Assembly: GCF_019112545.1 (NCBI RefSeq)
Contig: NW_025064899.1
Coordinates: 823,364-887,363, forward strand
DNA from: Guyanagaster necrorhizus
Lineage: Eukaryota; Basidiomycota; Agaricomycetes; Agaricales; Physalacriaceae
Reading direction: 5' to 3'
DNA: 64,000 bases
Position numbers and translations under genes: made by a program. A model generated the notes under the pieces. That model had not been told where the DNA came from. It did no database searches and saw only the letters and a list, made by a program, of their open reading frames with translations. Below, piece after piece: positions 48,734 through 60,788 of the stretch. Position 1 is the first letter of the stretch. Each line of letters opens with the position of its first letter.

Positions 48734-50094
48734 CTATCGATTCCCAGTATAAAAGTCCTGCATAGCAGGCAAGACCCGAGAAGGCGGAGCAGCAATCTTC
48801 TGTAACGGAGATCTAAACATGAGAGCGAATTTTAAGCGGCGAACAAAATACGCGAAAGGAAATGAGAGTGGTTGATTTCCCAGTTGAGTCACGGCTTGGA
48901 GACGCCAAAAAGAAAGTGATTTCACCAGCGCGTCAAACCGTATTACCACATCATCTATGGTAGGCCGTTCAGAAGGATTCTCCTTCACCATGTCTTCTAC
49001 GAGCGGCCGTAAAAAGTCCAGTCCTATTCTGGTAGGATTGCAGTGTTCCTTTGTCTAAAAGCGACATTCAGTATAAGACTAGTGCGAGTTCGAGAAGCAA
49101 GTACATCTAGGAAATACTCCCTGAGCAGATTTCCAAGGTAATATATGTCAGTAGGAAACGGATTGCACGCTAATGACGGATCAGGGTGGCAATGTTCAGG
49201 TGCCGTTTTGTCTCCTCCCCGAATGATCGCCTCATTAGGGATACCATCTGCTGGATCGTATCGACGGGCATGTCCAAAGTCGATGAGGTAATACCGTGGC
49301 CAGCACGCAGTTCGCGTGCAACTTGGCGAAACGTGACCACTACGGTCAACCTTCATGTAAGGTCGTTCAGGATTAAAACCTTTTGGATACATCTTTGTGG
49401 GATCCAGCATGATGTTCATGAGCGTGCAATCCCTCCATATAGGTCAAGAGTCAGGCAATTAGGTACACTCAGAACGATGGACTTACCGGTGTGCGACGAA
49501 ATGTTGGTGCATGAACTGGATGCCCTGGTATCGCCTCAGTTAGTACGAAAGAAGTGAAAGATACTATACACACCTCAAATATTTGTCTAAAGCATTCGAT
49601 CACTTCTCCTACGGTATCGAAAGGAGGATCCCAGAAGAGTCGTAATACCGGGAGCACAAGGATTGCGTGGTCGCCATGTTTCACGACGTCAAGGATAGGA
49701 ATGCAATGATTTCGTGGATCAAGGGAGAGAGGTGGTGACGAGAATAGAACTGATATTTCGAATTACGGTGATCCTATTTCGACTCTCTTCAGGATGACAG
49801 GTGTGTTATCACTCAGTCGTACCGCAGATGTAAGGAAATCTCGCTAAAAGAGCCTGACGATGAGAAAGATAATGTACGGATGTCACAGAATCGTACCGGA
49901 AATCGAGCTAAAGCTTGTCGCTCTTCGATCGCATTTTTTGGTACCCACGCGGGATCGAACTTGGGGGGTAATCTGTAACCTGATTGTTCGAGGAAGAGCC
50001 TCGTGTCAACCCAGAACTGGTCAAGGTTGGGACTGAGGATAGATATGTTAAATTTTCGCTGGTACATTTCCTGTGGCTGTTTGGACATTGTCAC
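48734..50094 (-). pseudogene. Basidiomycete-type protein kinase, with an in-frame stop
   Basis: The exon chain starts MTMSKQPQEMYQRKF at 50,094. A region with LSDNTPVILKRVE (likely the lysine strand) follows, then LDPRNHCIPILDV and VLPVLR. Next comes the split catalytic loop HR|DCTLMNIM across an intron near 49,440-49,490, then YYLIDFG (DFG), GGDKTAPE and FPTDIYYLGNLLREYF. ENPSERPTIDDVVIRFDAL closes the domain. This is a kinase-like family widespread in basidiomycetes, with unknown targets. Between KRVEIGSP and FEISVLF the codon at 49,763-49,765 is TAA, where relatives usually have an acidic or aromatic residue. A 17-nt intron there is too short to be credible. It is probably a recent pseudogene, unless read through. 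Confidence 0.75.
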
Positions 50095-53000
50095 GGTTGA
50101 CAGTGGATGCTAAACGTCGAGCAACAAACCTTTGGTTTGGACAATAGATGGTAACGTCGTGGCTGGCAATCGTTGACACGCACACGTGTTACTCATATGA
50201 TCAGACACGCGCTATATATTTGTTATTGGCCGGTCCGAGGAAAAGAGATGGACAGTTGTTATTAGCAGTAATGTGCTTACGGCGATGTATAATAAATATC
50301 CGAAGTGACGTAGGATAACAATAATCCAATACCTTGCTGACATGCCTCGAACGAACTATATATCTAGTGAGTGACACTTCGAAGTTATTCCTAGACATGA
50401 TTCTGGTTGCTACAAAGACCAAAGTCTTGGGCTATCACTTCCCATGATATGGTCTGGCACCTCTGTGTCCGACTGTTATCAGATTCAGGCACTACCAAAC
50501 GAGTAACTCCTCGAGCGCCATAGTGGCTCTGCATTTGAGCCACTAATTGTTCTGGCAACAAGGGAAGAGAATCAGTGGATTCTGCATAGGTTGTAATGGT
50601 TGAAAACCTATCTGTGTCTTGCAGTGCAGCCCTTTTCTTGGGAGAGATTGGTGGTTCACTGGAGCTGCCTCGATTCTCAACCACTTTGCTTAGTCTGCTA
50701 CTATGGTCTGGGTTAGCCTTTGTTCTCTGACTTGGGATAGTAAGACTAAAGCTCTGGAAGCATATTTGCAATAATGCTATGCATCAGACCTCTGATTTGT
50801 TGTGGCTAGAAGCATCATCTACCATGCCTGTTGTACCCTGTCAATAAAGTCATTTCACCCATACTGTGCCGACTGAGTGCTTACAACGTTGTTCTCTTAC
50901 TTTATGTAGAATAACCCAGACCATAATGGTGAGAGAAGAATGTGTGAACGTCGTTGAGGTGAGGAAAGACTCCGTGAAGGGGGGGAATCCAGAACGGCCA
51001 GCCACGAAAGTTAGCTGTAACGACTGTATTTAGATAGTGATCTATAAGTGAGATCTCGGCACATACTTTACGCCGTCAATGGGGATATTTCGTACTTCAT
51101 CAGATAAACGTCCTACAATAACGTCCGACAAGTTTGAACATAAAGAGACCCTCATATATGTGAAGAAGAAGGGAAAGGTTCGTAGACCCACACGAATGAA
51201 GCACGAAGCCGTGTAACAGGCCCATATCGCGAGAACTGTCGCAATGAACCCATAGATTCAAAAAATCGGTACGCTGTATGGCAGAGGTGATGACTTGATA
51301 GCTTTGATGACCCTTTATCGTACCGTGATCGAATCGCCTGGAAAACATGCAGTACTTCGGACAAGACATGATGAGACAATGAGGTGTCCCTTGGCACGGA
51401 AGCTTTCGGTACCGAGATAAACTCAGATTATGAGCGTCAAGCGGAGAAAGAAGGGTCTTCGAGTTGACAAAGGATGAAAGAAGCTAAACCGGCCCATTAG
51501 GAAGGGGTTATTACAGGCATGACCCTAGAATTGCTCATACCGATACACAGTATGATACAGTCTGAAGGGAAAACATATCGCAGTCAACAAATTGTCTGAT
51601 GGCTCTACGACCGGAAGAGCGTGAGAAAAAATACGAGGAAATTGGTGCATAAGACCATATCGTCCCGGCCCCCGAGTCCGTAGTTCTCATTTAGATGACC
51701 AGTTGGTTCCCCTGAGGCGAGTGCATATGTCAGGAATTCCTGAGGCGGAGTTGCTGGATCGAGATCATTGCCAACCTGAACGGAGAGCATCTGGTAGTGT
51801 GTGCTCGGGACCGAGATGCGTCCATCGCGAATATTGTCGTGTACACGTCGAATCCTGCTTGTGGTACTTGCTTGGAATATACAACAGCTCATACTGACTG
51901 GATATGTGCTGTATATAGTAAGGTCGGGATCGTTGTTGAAGGGAGTTCATGCAGATTGGAAAGATTTTGCGGGTGAGAAGACAGGTTTCGGTAGCAAAAA
52001 AAAATAATTCAAAGTTATCGAGAGGAATACCCGGAATGAAAGATTCTTTCCATGGAGTTTCCATGGTGCATGAAGCGCAGTAAGTAATGGTAAGAATGCA
52101 GCAAAAACACGCGGTTTGCATCGGTCCGAAGAAAACTCGTGACATTCACCTGACTTTCACGGCCACCCGCGACGGCGCTGCAACTTGCGAAATCCGAATC
52201 CTAATTTATCAGACTCTTCAGTCACTCTCATCTCACTTTCCCACTTGTGACCACTAAAGTGGTCAGACTGACGGTCAACCAGTCTAGCGCACTACAGTAA
52301 CATTACAGTATATAGCCAAGAAGGTTAATATATCATAAGTAAAGGTAAGCTAAGTAGCACACATGGCATGTGACGTACAGTGCTTCACACTGCGACTACC
52401 CTCACTGCTCACGCCCAAGATTCGACTGGGCCCAGGCTCCAAGTTCCTGATAGCAATGGGAGAGTTGGCTTCGTTGGAAGCGAGGTGCATAATAATGCCT
52501 GGCATCAGTGATATTAATACTGGATCACACTCTCGTACAGTATCGTGACCGCCTTGAGATTAGGAGATCTAGAGCTGCCTAAGGGGATCCAGAATTCTTA
52601 TGCTAACTTTGTCGCAGTCCAGATAGTCACAGCGTATGCCACAGGAGAACAAAGACGATTCACCCCGGACTCTGAACGTATATCAGAATAGCACCTTCAA
52701 AAGTAAGTACAAAAGATATCTCGCAGACTCACCAACACGTCGCCCCCTTTCGCAGTGGCGACATGCATTTATATCAATAATACTTTGACTATCGCGAACC
52801 ATGATCATCATTATTAATTATGAATCCGTTCTTCACCAAGACTAGGCGAGATCTAATATTATCTTCGCAGCAGCCATATATATCCTCTCTCAGGCACCGT
52901 CTCGAGTTCCTGTGAGCTGTTCAGGCACGCTGTTCCCTTCTTCGACGTGGACCCCATGCCATGTTCTCTTCCTCGAGTTGCTCTGCCTGAGTCTTCATCT

Positions 53001-53900
53001 TCAGTAATATAATACCACCTTAGTGAAGGTACCTACGACAACAGGAAGGATTTGCTTCTCATCTTTAATGACGTTTTTCTGTACCAGGGTGGCCTGTCCA
53101 AGCGCAGTCAGTTCTCTCATGAATTACTCAAGAGGGAGAAAATCGTGACCGTGGATGATGCCGCTGACCCGTATGAAGCGACTTGGTGCTGATAGATGAA
53201 ATGTTAGGTCGAGAAGAGGCTATTGGAATACGACAGTACCTCAGGCTTTTTTCTGAGCGACGACAGCAGTGTACTCTTCATGGGAGCTAATCAAGGATGA
53301 AGGAAGTCCAAAAATGCGCCGATTCACTTGCGTTCACTCGGTCAGGTGCCAGGATATACGTATGGCCATCATCTTATCATCCGCAAGCGACGTGTCAGCC
53401 AAGCTGGGCGATAGTTACTTTACTAGGTGTTCGATTCACAAGTTTCCGCGCTAAGTATAAAGCGATGATACACAGACTATATATTACGCTGCCAGGGCCT
53501 TCAATGATGACTTCTCTCCTAGACTTCCGGATTGTATTCCGATCTGTTCGCATCGAATCCACTTCAATTCGGGAGAAGGGGCATGATCAGAATACTTCAG
53601 TCGTCGACAACAGGAACAAAAACGTGGGCGATGAACCGCGGAATACGCGGAGTGAGTTGCATACCATAGAATTCAATTTGCATGTGCGCAGTATTCAAAT
53701 ATACTTCGTGTCTTTCATCTCTAGGATGTAAGAACGGAAATATGTCTACTATTACATCATACGCAGACGATTACGATCTTTTACGATCCGCTCATTGATA
53801 ATGTAATATGATACACCAGAGATCTATAGCCGATGTCAGAGATTTCTTTCGGAGTTAAGCGAAGGAAAAGACACTCGGTGGCCAAATTACTAGAGACCGA
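50095..53900. other. Gene-poor stretch with unassigned fragments
   Basis: The best coding-like segments are on the minus strand. One at 50,391-50,771 (126 codons) is a polar, Ser/Pro-rich segment with PPISPKKRAALQDTDRF. The other, at 51,605-51,892, has DGRISVPSTHYQMLSVQVGN and a GGRDD end. They could be exons of one unrecognised protein. Plus-strand frames near 53,270-53,730 show nothing I can name. Confidence 0.35.
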
Positions 53901-53929
53901 CCAGGCTGAGCCTCCGGTGACTGTCAGTT

Positions 53930-55257
53930 GAGAGAGAAGTATTATTTCTTGGAAAGAGAACGCACTTGGCACCTTTTCGAAAATATCACAGCCACTGGAT
54001 TTACCCTGACTAGTCACTAGTCGTCGTGTTTTCTTGTCTCAGACTCTGGAAGGGCATGAGTGAGAGCCGACGTCAGTGAAATACACAACTTACTTGACTA
54101 GTAGCTTTGCCGGTGAAGCTCACGCACCTGTAAACAAGTGTATGAGACAACCAATTTATCCCATGCAACGCAAAGGTGACTCACGAAATAGGACTGCTAG
54201 TTCCGGGAGTGTCTGCTTCATCGGGGTACGACTGTGAGATCAAGACGCCGTATACGATGATACCATTGATGGTGTTGCTATAAAAACGGATTTGCAGGCC
54301 ATCTTAGAACGAGGATCAAGTAGCATTCACCAAGAGTACGTGATGCCCGACAACATCGAGCTTGTGGCTTCCGCCTCGACTTTGATTATGCAAGCTGCGC
54401 GACATGAGAACCTATATAGCGTTCCTAACAGTGTTTCCAAAGATAGTCACGTCTGTCGCCGTCTTGCTAGTAGAAATGGAACCAATAGAAACGCCATGAC
54501 CGCCAGAGCACTAGTTGTTTTGGAAAATAGAAAGTGTAGTTGAGTGACACTTCCCGCTAACAGGAAAACGTTGAAAATACGTACACAATGTTATAGCCGG
54601 GGTCGATAGCGATACAATCATCCTGCTTCTAGTTGACGATGGAGTTTGGATTGTGATGTTGTCATGGGAAAGATCGAAGCCCTATATGCCCAACGAACGC
54701 TCGGTCTCTCACCCATTAGATGACGGTTCACATTCACGTCAGTATTTTGACGTGGACTGTTGGTGACTCCAACGCTGTTGTCGATCTATCATTCGCGTCG
54801 GTTTTATCTAGAAAGAGGGGTAAGCAATTCTTATTGCTACTTAATTGAGAGTAGGTCCCGGAGCAGTTGAACCTAGATGCTGGTCGAGAAAGCTTGGATG
54901 CAATCACTGTTGACAGGCAAACTTACATCAACACCACCGTTCGTGCCTTAGTATGAGGCGCCGTTTCCCTGTGCAACAGATTATAAAAGGAGAAGAAGCG
55001 ACAAACTGGCTCGACGTACGTTAAACTTGTGTCCCGCGCCCTTGAATATGGCCTTATCACTGTCGAACAGAGGGCCAGAGCCTGTGGACATTGAGCATTC
55101 GACTCATTTGTCAGTGAATGATACACACCAGAGATATTGGTGAACGTGATATCGCCAGCTGTACTGACAGTCGCGCCGGCCTTGGGCTGTATAAGGCACA
55201 TGAGCGCCAACCCAAACAACAGGGTATAATATCTTACAGAGAATGTAAAGTATACAT
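53930..55257 (-). pseudogene. GH28 polygalacturonase pseudogene
   Basis: The minus strand shows the order of a fungal endopolygalacturonase. There is a signal-peptide-like start, then ATVSTAGDITFTNIS, and after an intron SGPLFDSDKAIFKGAGHKFN. GFDLSHDNITI lies near 54,680, QDDCIAIDPGYNIV at about 54,585-54,624, GGHGVSIGS at about 54,480-54,505, and YGVLISQSYPDE...PG near 54,190-54,260. VTSQGKSSGCD is at the C-terminus. GH28 enzymes hydrolyse pectin outside the cell. Damage: the NTD motif before GFD reads Gly-Ile-stop, the block after GGHG changes frame with the RIK arginine replaced, and the signal region needs a frame shift. DD and GHG survive. Confidence 0.75.
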
Positions 55258-57137
55258 GTCAGAGAGCCATCGGAAAATAAGATATTTTCTAGCTGACTTT
55301 CACCGCTCAGAGCGGTGAATAAGTTGATCGTGACCGCCGAACAGCTGGTTATCGAGGAAGCAGCGGAATCGCAGTCAAAACGCAGCTCGCGCTTCAAGGC
55401 ACTCTGCTGGCGGAGCCAACACGAGAGTGAACACGGCGCCGGTGAAGATGAACTGGTGGAATGCATGTCCATACGTTTGTCATTTGAGCGAGATGTGAAG
55501 GAAAGCAAGGTAAATGCTCTGTGACGTGCATAGTACTGTACGTGTAGAATAAACTATTATGTGCCTTTTGTGGTTAGTATATTGACCGACTCAGTGACGG
55601 AATTGGCTTCGGCTATGTTGAACCAGTGTCAAAGACTTGTGCGGGATCCGTCGAAAGAGAACCAGCTCACCCAAACGACACATGTCAAGTTACGGGCAGT
55701 TCTTCCGAGCTTGTAAAGTGGTCTACTTGTCAGCCGGTGACTGGCAAGTGGATACTTGAAGTACCGCAGGAGCCGATATGTAATGAGCATAGCCGAGACG
55801 TGCTCACTGGCATTCAATGTGGGCCTGTCGCGCAACTCCCTAACCGCATGGACCCGTCGACAGAGCATCTCTTTTTCCGGTATGGGGTCTACTCAGTTCA
55901 ATATCGGGCTCCGCCCATCCTGAGGATTTCATGTGGCTAAATGGAAAAGCAACGAAAACTTGTACTACATATTCAAAGTAGGGTTGGAATTCGGCACCTA
56001 AGAATTTGATACGCGTCTTCGTTTACGGATAGCAGGCAACATCTTCAGCACCTAGGTTGAGGTTAGGGGATAGAAGAAGCGGCCGTCCCTTAATCTGGGA
56101 ATGTCTGCAAGTAGATGTCTGAAAATGGCGGACGCTTCGTCTAAGAGCCTATTGCAGTGGCTCGGGGTTCGATTCTCCATGTTAAATTGATGGCATCTGC
56201 GCGTTTTTGTTAGAGGTAGGGCCTGGAAAAAGATCCGAAAAACCGTTCATCATGGACAGCACTAACGTTGAAGGGCAGTTCAAGCTTCGTGTCTGACGCG
56301 CTATCAGTCCAAGCTATCCAAACAGAAGCAAACACTCTAGAAAGGAGAAAAGATTGACAGCAAAATAACGCGTCTAGACAGGATGTAGTTAAGGTAGTAT
56401 ACGCGACAGGGCGATCTGACCATACGCTAGTGTGTAGGATATACGTACGATACTGTACAATTGGGACCAAAAAAAGAGCAGGCAGCACTAGATTTTCAGA
56501 TGGTGACCAGCCAAACATCGGGGCTGAAAGCTTCTGTGAAAGATATTCGATTCGGAGCGCGTAAGCTTTTTTCGACGAGTTGGAGGTATCCTTCAAGTAC
56601 TCGACGACCTTCGATGTCCAACTAGAGCCAAGTCAAATCTTACGGCATTCAAATATTCACGCTTCTATAGGTCAAGGAAGACAGCTTGAAAGTTGTTTGG
56701 GCACTTACTGGAGTATGCGAGCACGACTCAAATGACAGACGCCACCAACCACAAGGAACAGACATCCTGAGTGCTGCATAGAAATATAGACCGTTTTGCG
56801 TGGTACCAAGCACTTGAAGCCTTCAATACAGAATGAAGGAGCTGGATAATAAAGAGAAGGAAGACGGGGTTTATTTGTATCAATTTGGATCTTCATGCTT
56901 GCTCTTTTGATGCATTACTCGGCGATCTAGGCTATAACCTGATATATGAGAGTTGGTTAGCATGAAGGTTGCAAGCAGTCAAAATATTGTGATGTCAGAA
57001 TAATACATGAGAATGCTATACAAGAATTTTGTCAACGACGGAAAGTAACGCAAAAGTATATAGACACCTCGAGTTAGCGTGCTCCAGGCAGCTGATCCAA
57101 ATCAGCATCATACTCGTAATACTCATAGAAGTATCAA
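55258..57137. other. Intergenic, no reliable gene
   Basis: Frames at 55,626-55,940 (plus) and 56,210-56,596 (minus, partly hydrophobic) have no family signal. A tRNA-like B-box motif near 56,164-56,174 is discussed under rejected items. Confidence 0.4.
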
Positions 57138-59442
57138 CTACGACCCCTCAGAGCGACGATGGGAAAAAGCACAATGAGGGCAACTGCTCACGCTGAAATA
57201 CCTCTTTACTCCCCACGGGTTCCAGGAGCCCCAGCCGCCCGTTGGCCACACACCACCAGCATCTGTGATCGTTGTAGTCGTCTCTGTAGATACGGGTTCA
57301 CTGATGACAGTGGATGAGGGGGCGTCTGTTGCTGAAAGAACCTCTGATGCGCCGCTGGCAGAGACAACAGTAGTACTGGACGCTATGTTGATCAAGGTGT
57401 CCACAGATGTGGTTGCAATAGACGTCTCTGCGGCCTCATTGGTGGAAGCAGTTGTCCCTATTGCAGCAGCAGTAGTCGATTCTGAGGTGGTTGAGTTTGA
57501 ATTCTAAAGAGAAAGTCGTCTCAATTGACGGTAGAAACATAAAAGGCCACCCAACACTCACTTGTGTTCCGTTCAGGGAAGCACAGGCGAAAGACATCGT
57601 GGAAGTGGGGGTACCGCTATCCTTCGCAGCGCTCAAATCCCAGGTCTGCTTGACGTAAGGCCAGCAGAGACGACCGTCTCCAAGGAGTGCTATATCGCCA
57701 GAGACTGTGATACTCTCCTCGACAACAGGAGAACCAACTAGTTCACCGCTGCTACTGACAACCTGGAAGCTATCGGACAGTTCACATCAGCATGTACCTC
57801 AAATCTTTAGACGGACCATATACCTAGTGCCAGAGAAAGTACCGGTGCAGGAAAGGGGAAGAGGCTCGCAAGTCGGGTCAGAAAGGTTTTCGTATGTGAC
57901 AAGGGCATTAGATGTGTCAAAGACCTCAACATGGATGTTCTGGTGGTCAGAGCCATCGTCCTCTGTCACCCAAGTGATTTGGGTGTCACCATCAGTTGCA
58001 CCGACTTCGGAGGTAGCTTGGTCGCCTGAGAGTGTCTCTTTATCAGAGGCGACGGCGATGGCCACGTTGTGATGGAGCCAGCGGGGACTGCAGGAGGTGT
58101 ATCTACGGACACATTAGCTGATCTGAGGGTGGATGAAGAAAGTAGGACCGACCCGTCACCCATCCATTCGTTTAGGGTAAGATCGGTCGCACCGCGCGAC
58201 TGCCAGGCGAAGATATAAGACTCGGAAGTAGAGAACCTGGCAAAGTTGGAGTAGGACCCAGACATTCCGTACATCGATTCGCCGCCGGAACCTAAGAGTA
58301 ACGCGTCAGAAACCTGGGAGACATTTCCTTCAAGGTAAGATATACCATTAGTTGTGTTTTCGTTGGAAATTTTCTGACCGACATTGGACATTCCTCGGTT
58401 GTTCGTGTTTAACCAGATAGCACTAAAAGCAGTCAGCGATAGGACTAGGAAGGAGGTATGTGACTCACCCTTGGTCCTCAGCACAGATAGAGGCAAACGG
58501 AGCAGCATCAGCGGCTTCGAAACCGATGCCAGTGTTGTGTGAGCAGCCCCAGGTGCTGGTGCCCTCAGTGGAGTCTTGTCGCGTACCGTTTGCGTCAACA
58601 TAGGAAATAGCGTCACCATAGTGGCCAGACGCATCACCGTCGTACGCTTTCAAAGATCGTTAGTCAGTCTGCTGCAGTTTTCGAACGAATCGGACAGAAG
58701 CTCACCAGTAACGACGTAGTAGGCACCATAAAGACCAGCCGACTCAGACCAGACGAAATCGCCATTAATATCGGGAGTCGCAGTGCGCTATTAAATACAG
58801 AATTAGGGGAATGAATTGAGCAGGCACGCGCAAAATAATACCCCAATGCTGCCGGCACCATAAGATGACGGACCATTCAATTCTGTTGACCAGGACAATT
58901 CACCGTCTGTATACCGTACGACTACCGCAATGGGCATATCGTCAGTGGGAAGATTTTCTGATCCGGTAGCAGTGGTTTTGATAAGGACAGCAAAGCCGTC
59001 GTCGTGGGCAACCAGGCCGCCAGCTTAAGATCAACGGGATAAGTCTCACTGTGTTTTGAACAGGGTGGAGAAAATTCACCTTCAGTGCCAGTGATAGTAA
59101 CAACGTCGCCAACAGAGGTGAACGAGGTCGTGTTGACTTGCTGAACTAGAACCGAGGTCTGGCCCGCATTGAGGTACGCGAGGTATCCCGTCGCGCCGTC
59201 AGGCGCGACTGCGAAGGGTGTACGTCGGTGGTGAGGTAGTCCTGCACTCACGAAAATAAGCTTGCCTTTCAGAACGAGACAAAAAATATTGACTCGCCCG
59301 TCCAATACGCAGCCTGAATAGGATCAAAAGAATCTGCCAACGAGAACGTGTCCTCATAGGACTCAAGTGTGACGGCACCCAAGGCTAGTCTAATCCCCAA
59401 GGCAGCAAAGACCAAGATGCAGGCAGTTTTTGAGTACGCCAT
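57138..59442 (-). CDS. Secreted protein of unknown function with Ser/Thr-rich tail
   Basis: Nine exons (59,442-59,298; 59,241-59,080; 59,023-58,842; 58,787-58,706; 58,646-58,469; 58,422-58,153; 58,087-57,824; 57,769-57,562; 57,503-57,138) join to 1,857 nt, 618 aa. A clear signal peptide (MAYSKTACILVFAALGIRLALG) opens it. The long middle is rich in Gly, Ser, Asp and Trp and looks like beta-sheet repeats (VRYTDGELSWSTELNG; GDFVWSESAGLYGAYY). After about residue 500 comes a Ser/Thr-rich linker and a glycine/tryptophan-rich GGVWPTGGWGSWNPWG segment. No catalytic motif is recognised; there is no hydrophobic GPI-type end. Intron 1 begins with GC (donor at 59,297). Likely an extracellular or cell-wall protein. 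Confidence 0.8.
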
Positions 59443-60788
59443 CGACGCGGTAAACGAATGGGTTGATCTGAAGGAAAGTAATTGGGCGATGATTCTCTGT
59501 GAAGGAGATACCAGCCCTCGAGACAGAGAAAGGAGAAAAGTGGAAAGTCGGTTGCTGTTCAGCCCAAGGCTCCATGGTCTTTATAGGCCGCCAGTCCCGA
59601 GATTTAGGCATAATTCGCATGGTTTGAAGACGGGGTAACGGTACTGTAGGCGGCGTCCGTGCTCGGGGAAACTTTTTGTGGAAGACACACGAAGATCACG
59701 TGGTGCTCTTGAGCAAAATTCAGACCGGCCCGGCACTATCCGCTTCGTCGCTAGGCTCCTCCATCTCTTGAACTCCATATGAACTCCATTATGAACTCTT
59801 CACTATGTTCACTTTCCATGGTAAACATTGTAGAGTATAATGGACCAATTTTACAACGGTACTCATCTCCGGAACTTTGTCGAAGCTAGGCCTTGGCCAT
59901 GGCAACTCGATGATCCTCTAGTAACTGCAAATCCCTTGGCGTTCCTTATTGCAACGGACACGCAGAGTTGGTCCCGGCATTCCGTACGAACTCCGCCGCT
60001 GGATCATTCTTTTCGACTGGATCCTTGTTCCGTTAAATCTTTTGGCTCGATCTTCAACTATCTACGGTGAATTTCCGCCTCTCGAAGTGAAACCGACACG
60101 ATTTGGCCTTCTAGGACACTGGTGGGCGTTGGTGTTTTTGGTATGTCGCCATCCCTCTACATCGACGTGCCCTAAGCTCCAAGCAGTATTCACAATTTCA
60201 GTGTAATTTGAATTGCGTTTCCAATTCATGCAGTGTTTGAATATTAAGATTCATGATCACTGGATGCACCGCTATCACGCAGTCCTGCAGATCTTCGTCT
60301 TACTGATGGGCCGTGATCAAGAAGATCACCTGTTGGGGCTTGGATTTAAACATTTTGCCAGCTGCTGTAGCCGTCCATGGCTTGCTGAGAGGTATCCTAT
60401 ATTTCCTTGGATACCTGCGAGACCCAAGGAAATTCACCTCTTCCACCTACAGAACGTACAATACGAGATGGTTACCTAACTGGACATCTTTTCCCCAAGC
60501 TCCTTAACTGGCCCAATGCTCTCCATCATATCTCCCCGGAAGTTAATTTATTTCACATCCGAATTATTCGAAACCCGCCAGTTCTGGCCCAACAGTTGAA
60601 CAAAGGTATCGTCTGCTCCAGTGACCGCTGACCCTCGTTCATAGCCATTTTCGGATTTCTTTTCCTTCCCGTTATTCGGGTGTGAGGTGCCGTGGCCGAA
60701 TTCTGAAATAGCTCCCATGATCATGAGAGGCAGATAACATCGTCATCCAGAAATCGTTTGTTGCTTCCTCCATCGATTTGGCCCAACC
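59443..60788. other. Divergent region upstream of the secreted protein and the P450
   Basis: Plus-strand frames at 59,949-60,206 (ELRRWIILFDWILVPLNLLA...) and 60,313-60,507 (AVHGLLRGILYFLGYLRDP...) are hydrophobic and read like membrane-protein exons. I cannot name the family or connect them to the P450 start at 60,789. They may be relics of a separate membrane enzyme. Confidence 0.35.

Noticed and set aside
49748..49764. 17-nt intron removing the stop in the kinase
   Set aside because: Far below any credible spliceosomal intron length and its removal does not preserve the frame.
56120..56180. tRNA-like B box (GGTTCGATTCT) with a possible A box upstream
   Set aside because: The T stem pairs only 4 of 5, the 5' and 3' acceptor strands do not pair, and no anticodon arm is formed, so I do not call a tRNA gene.
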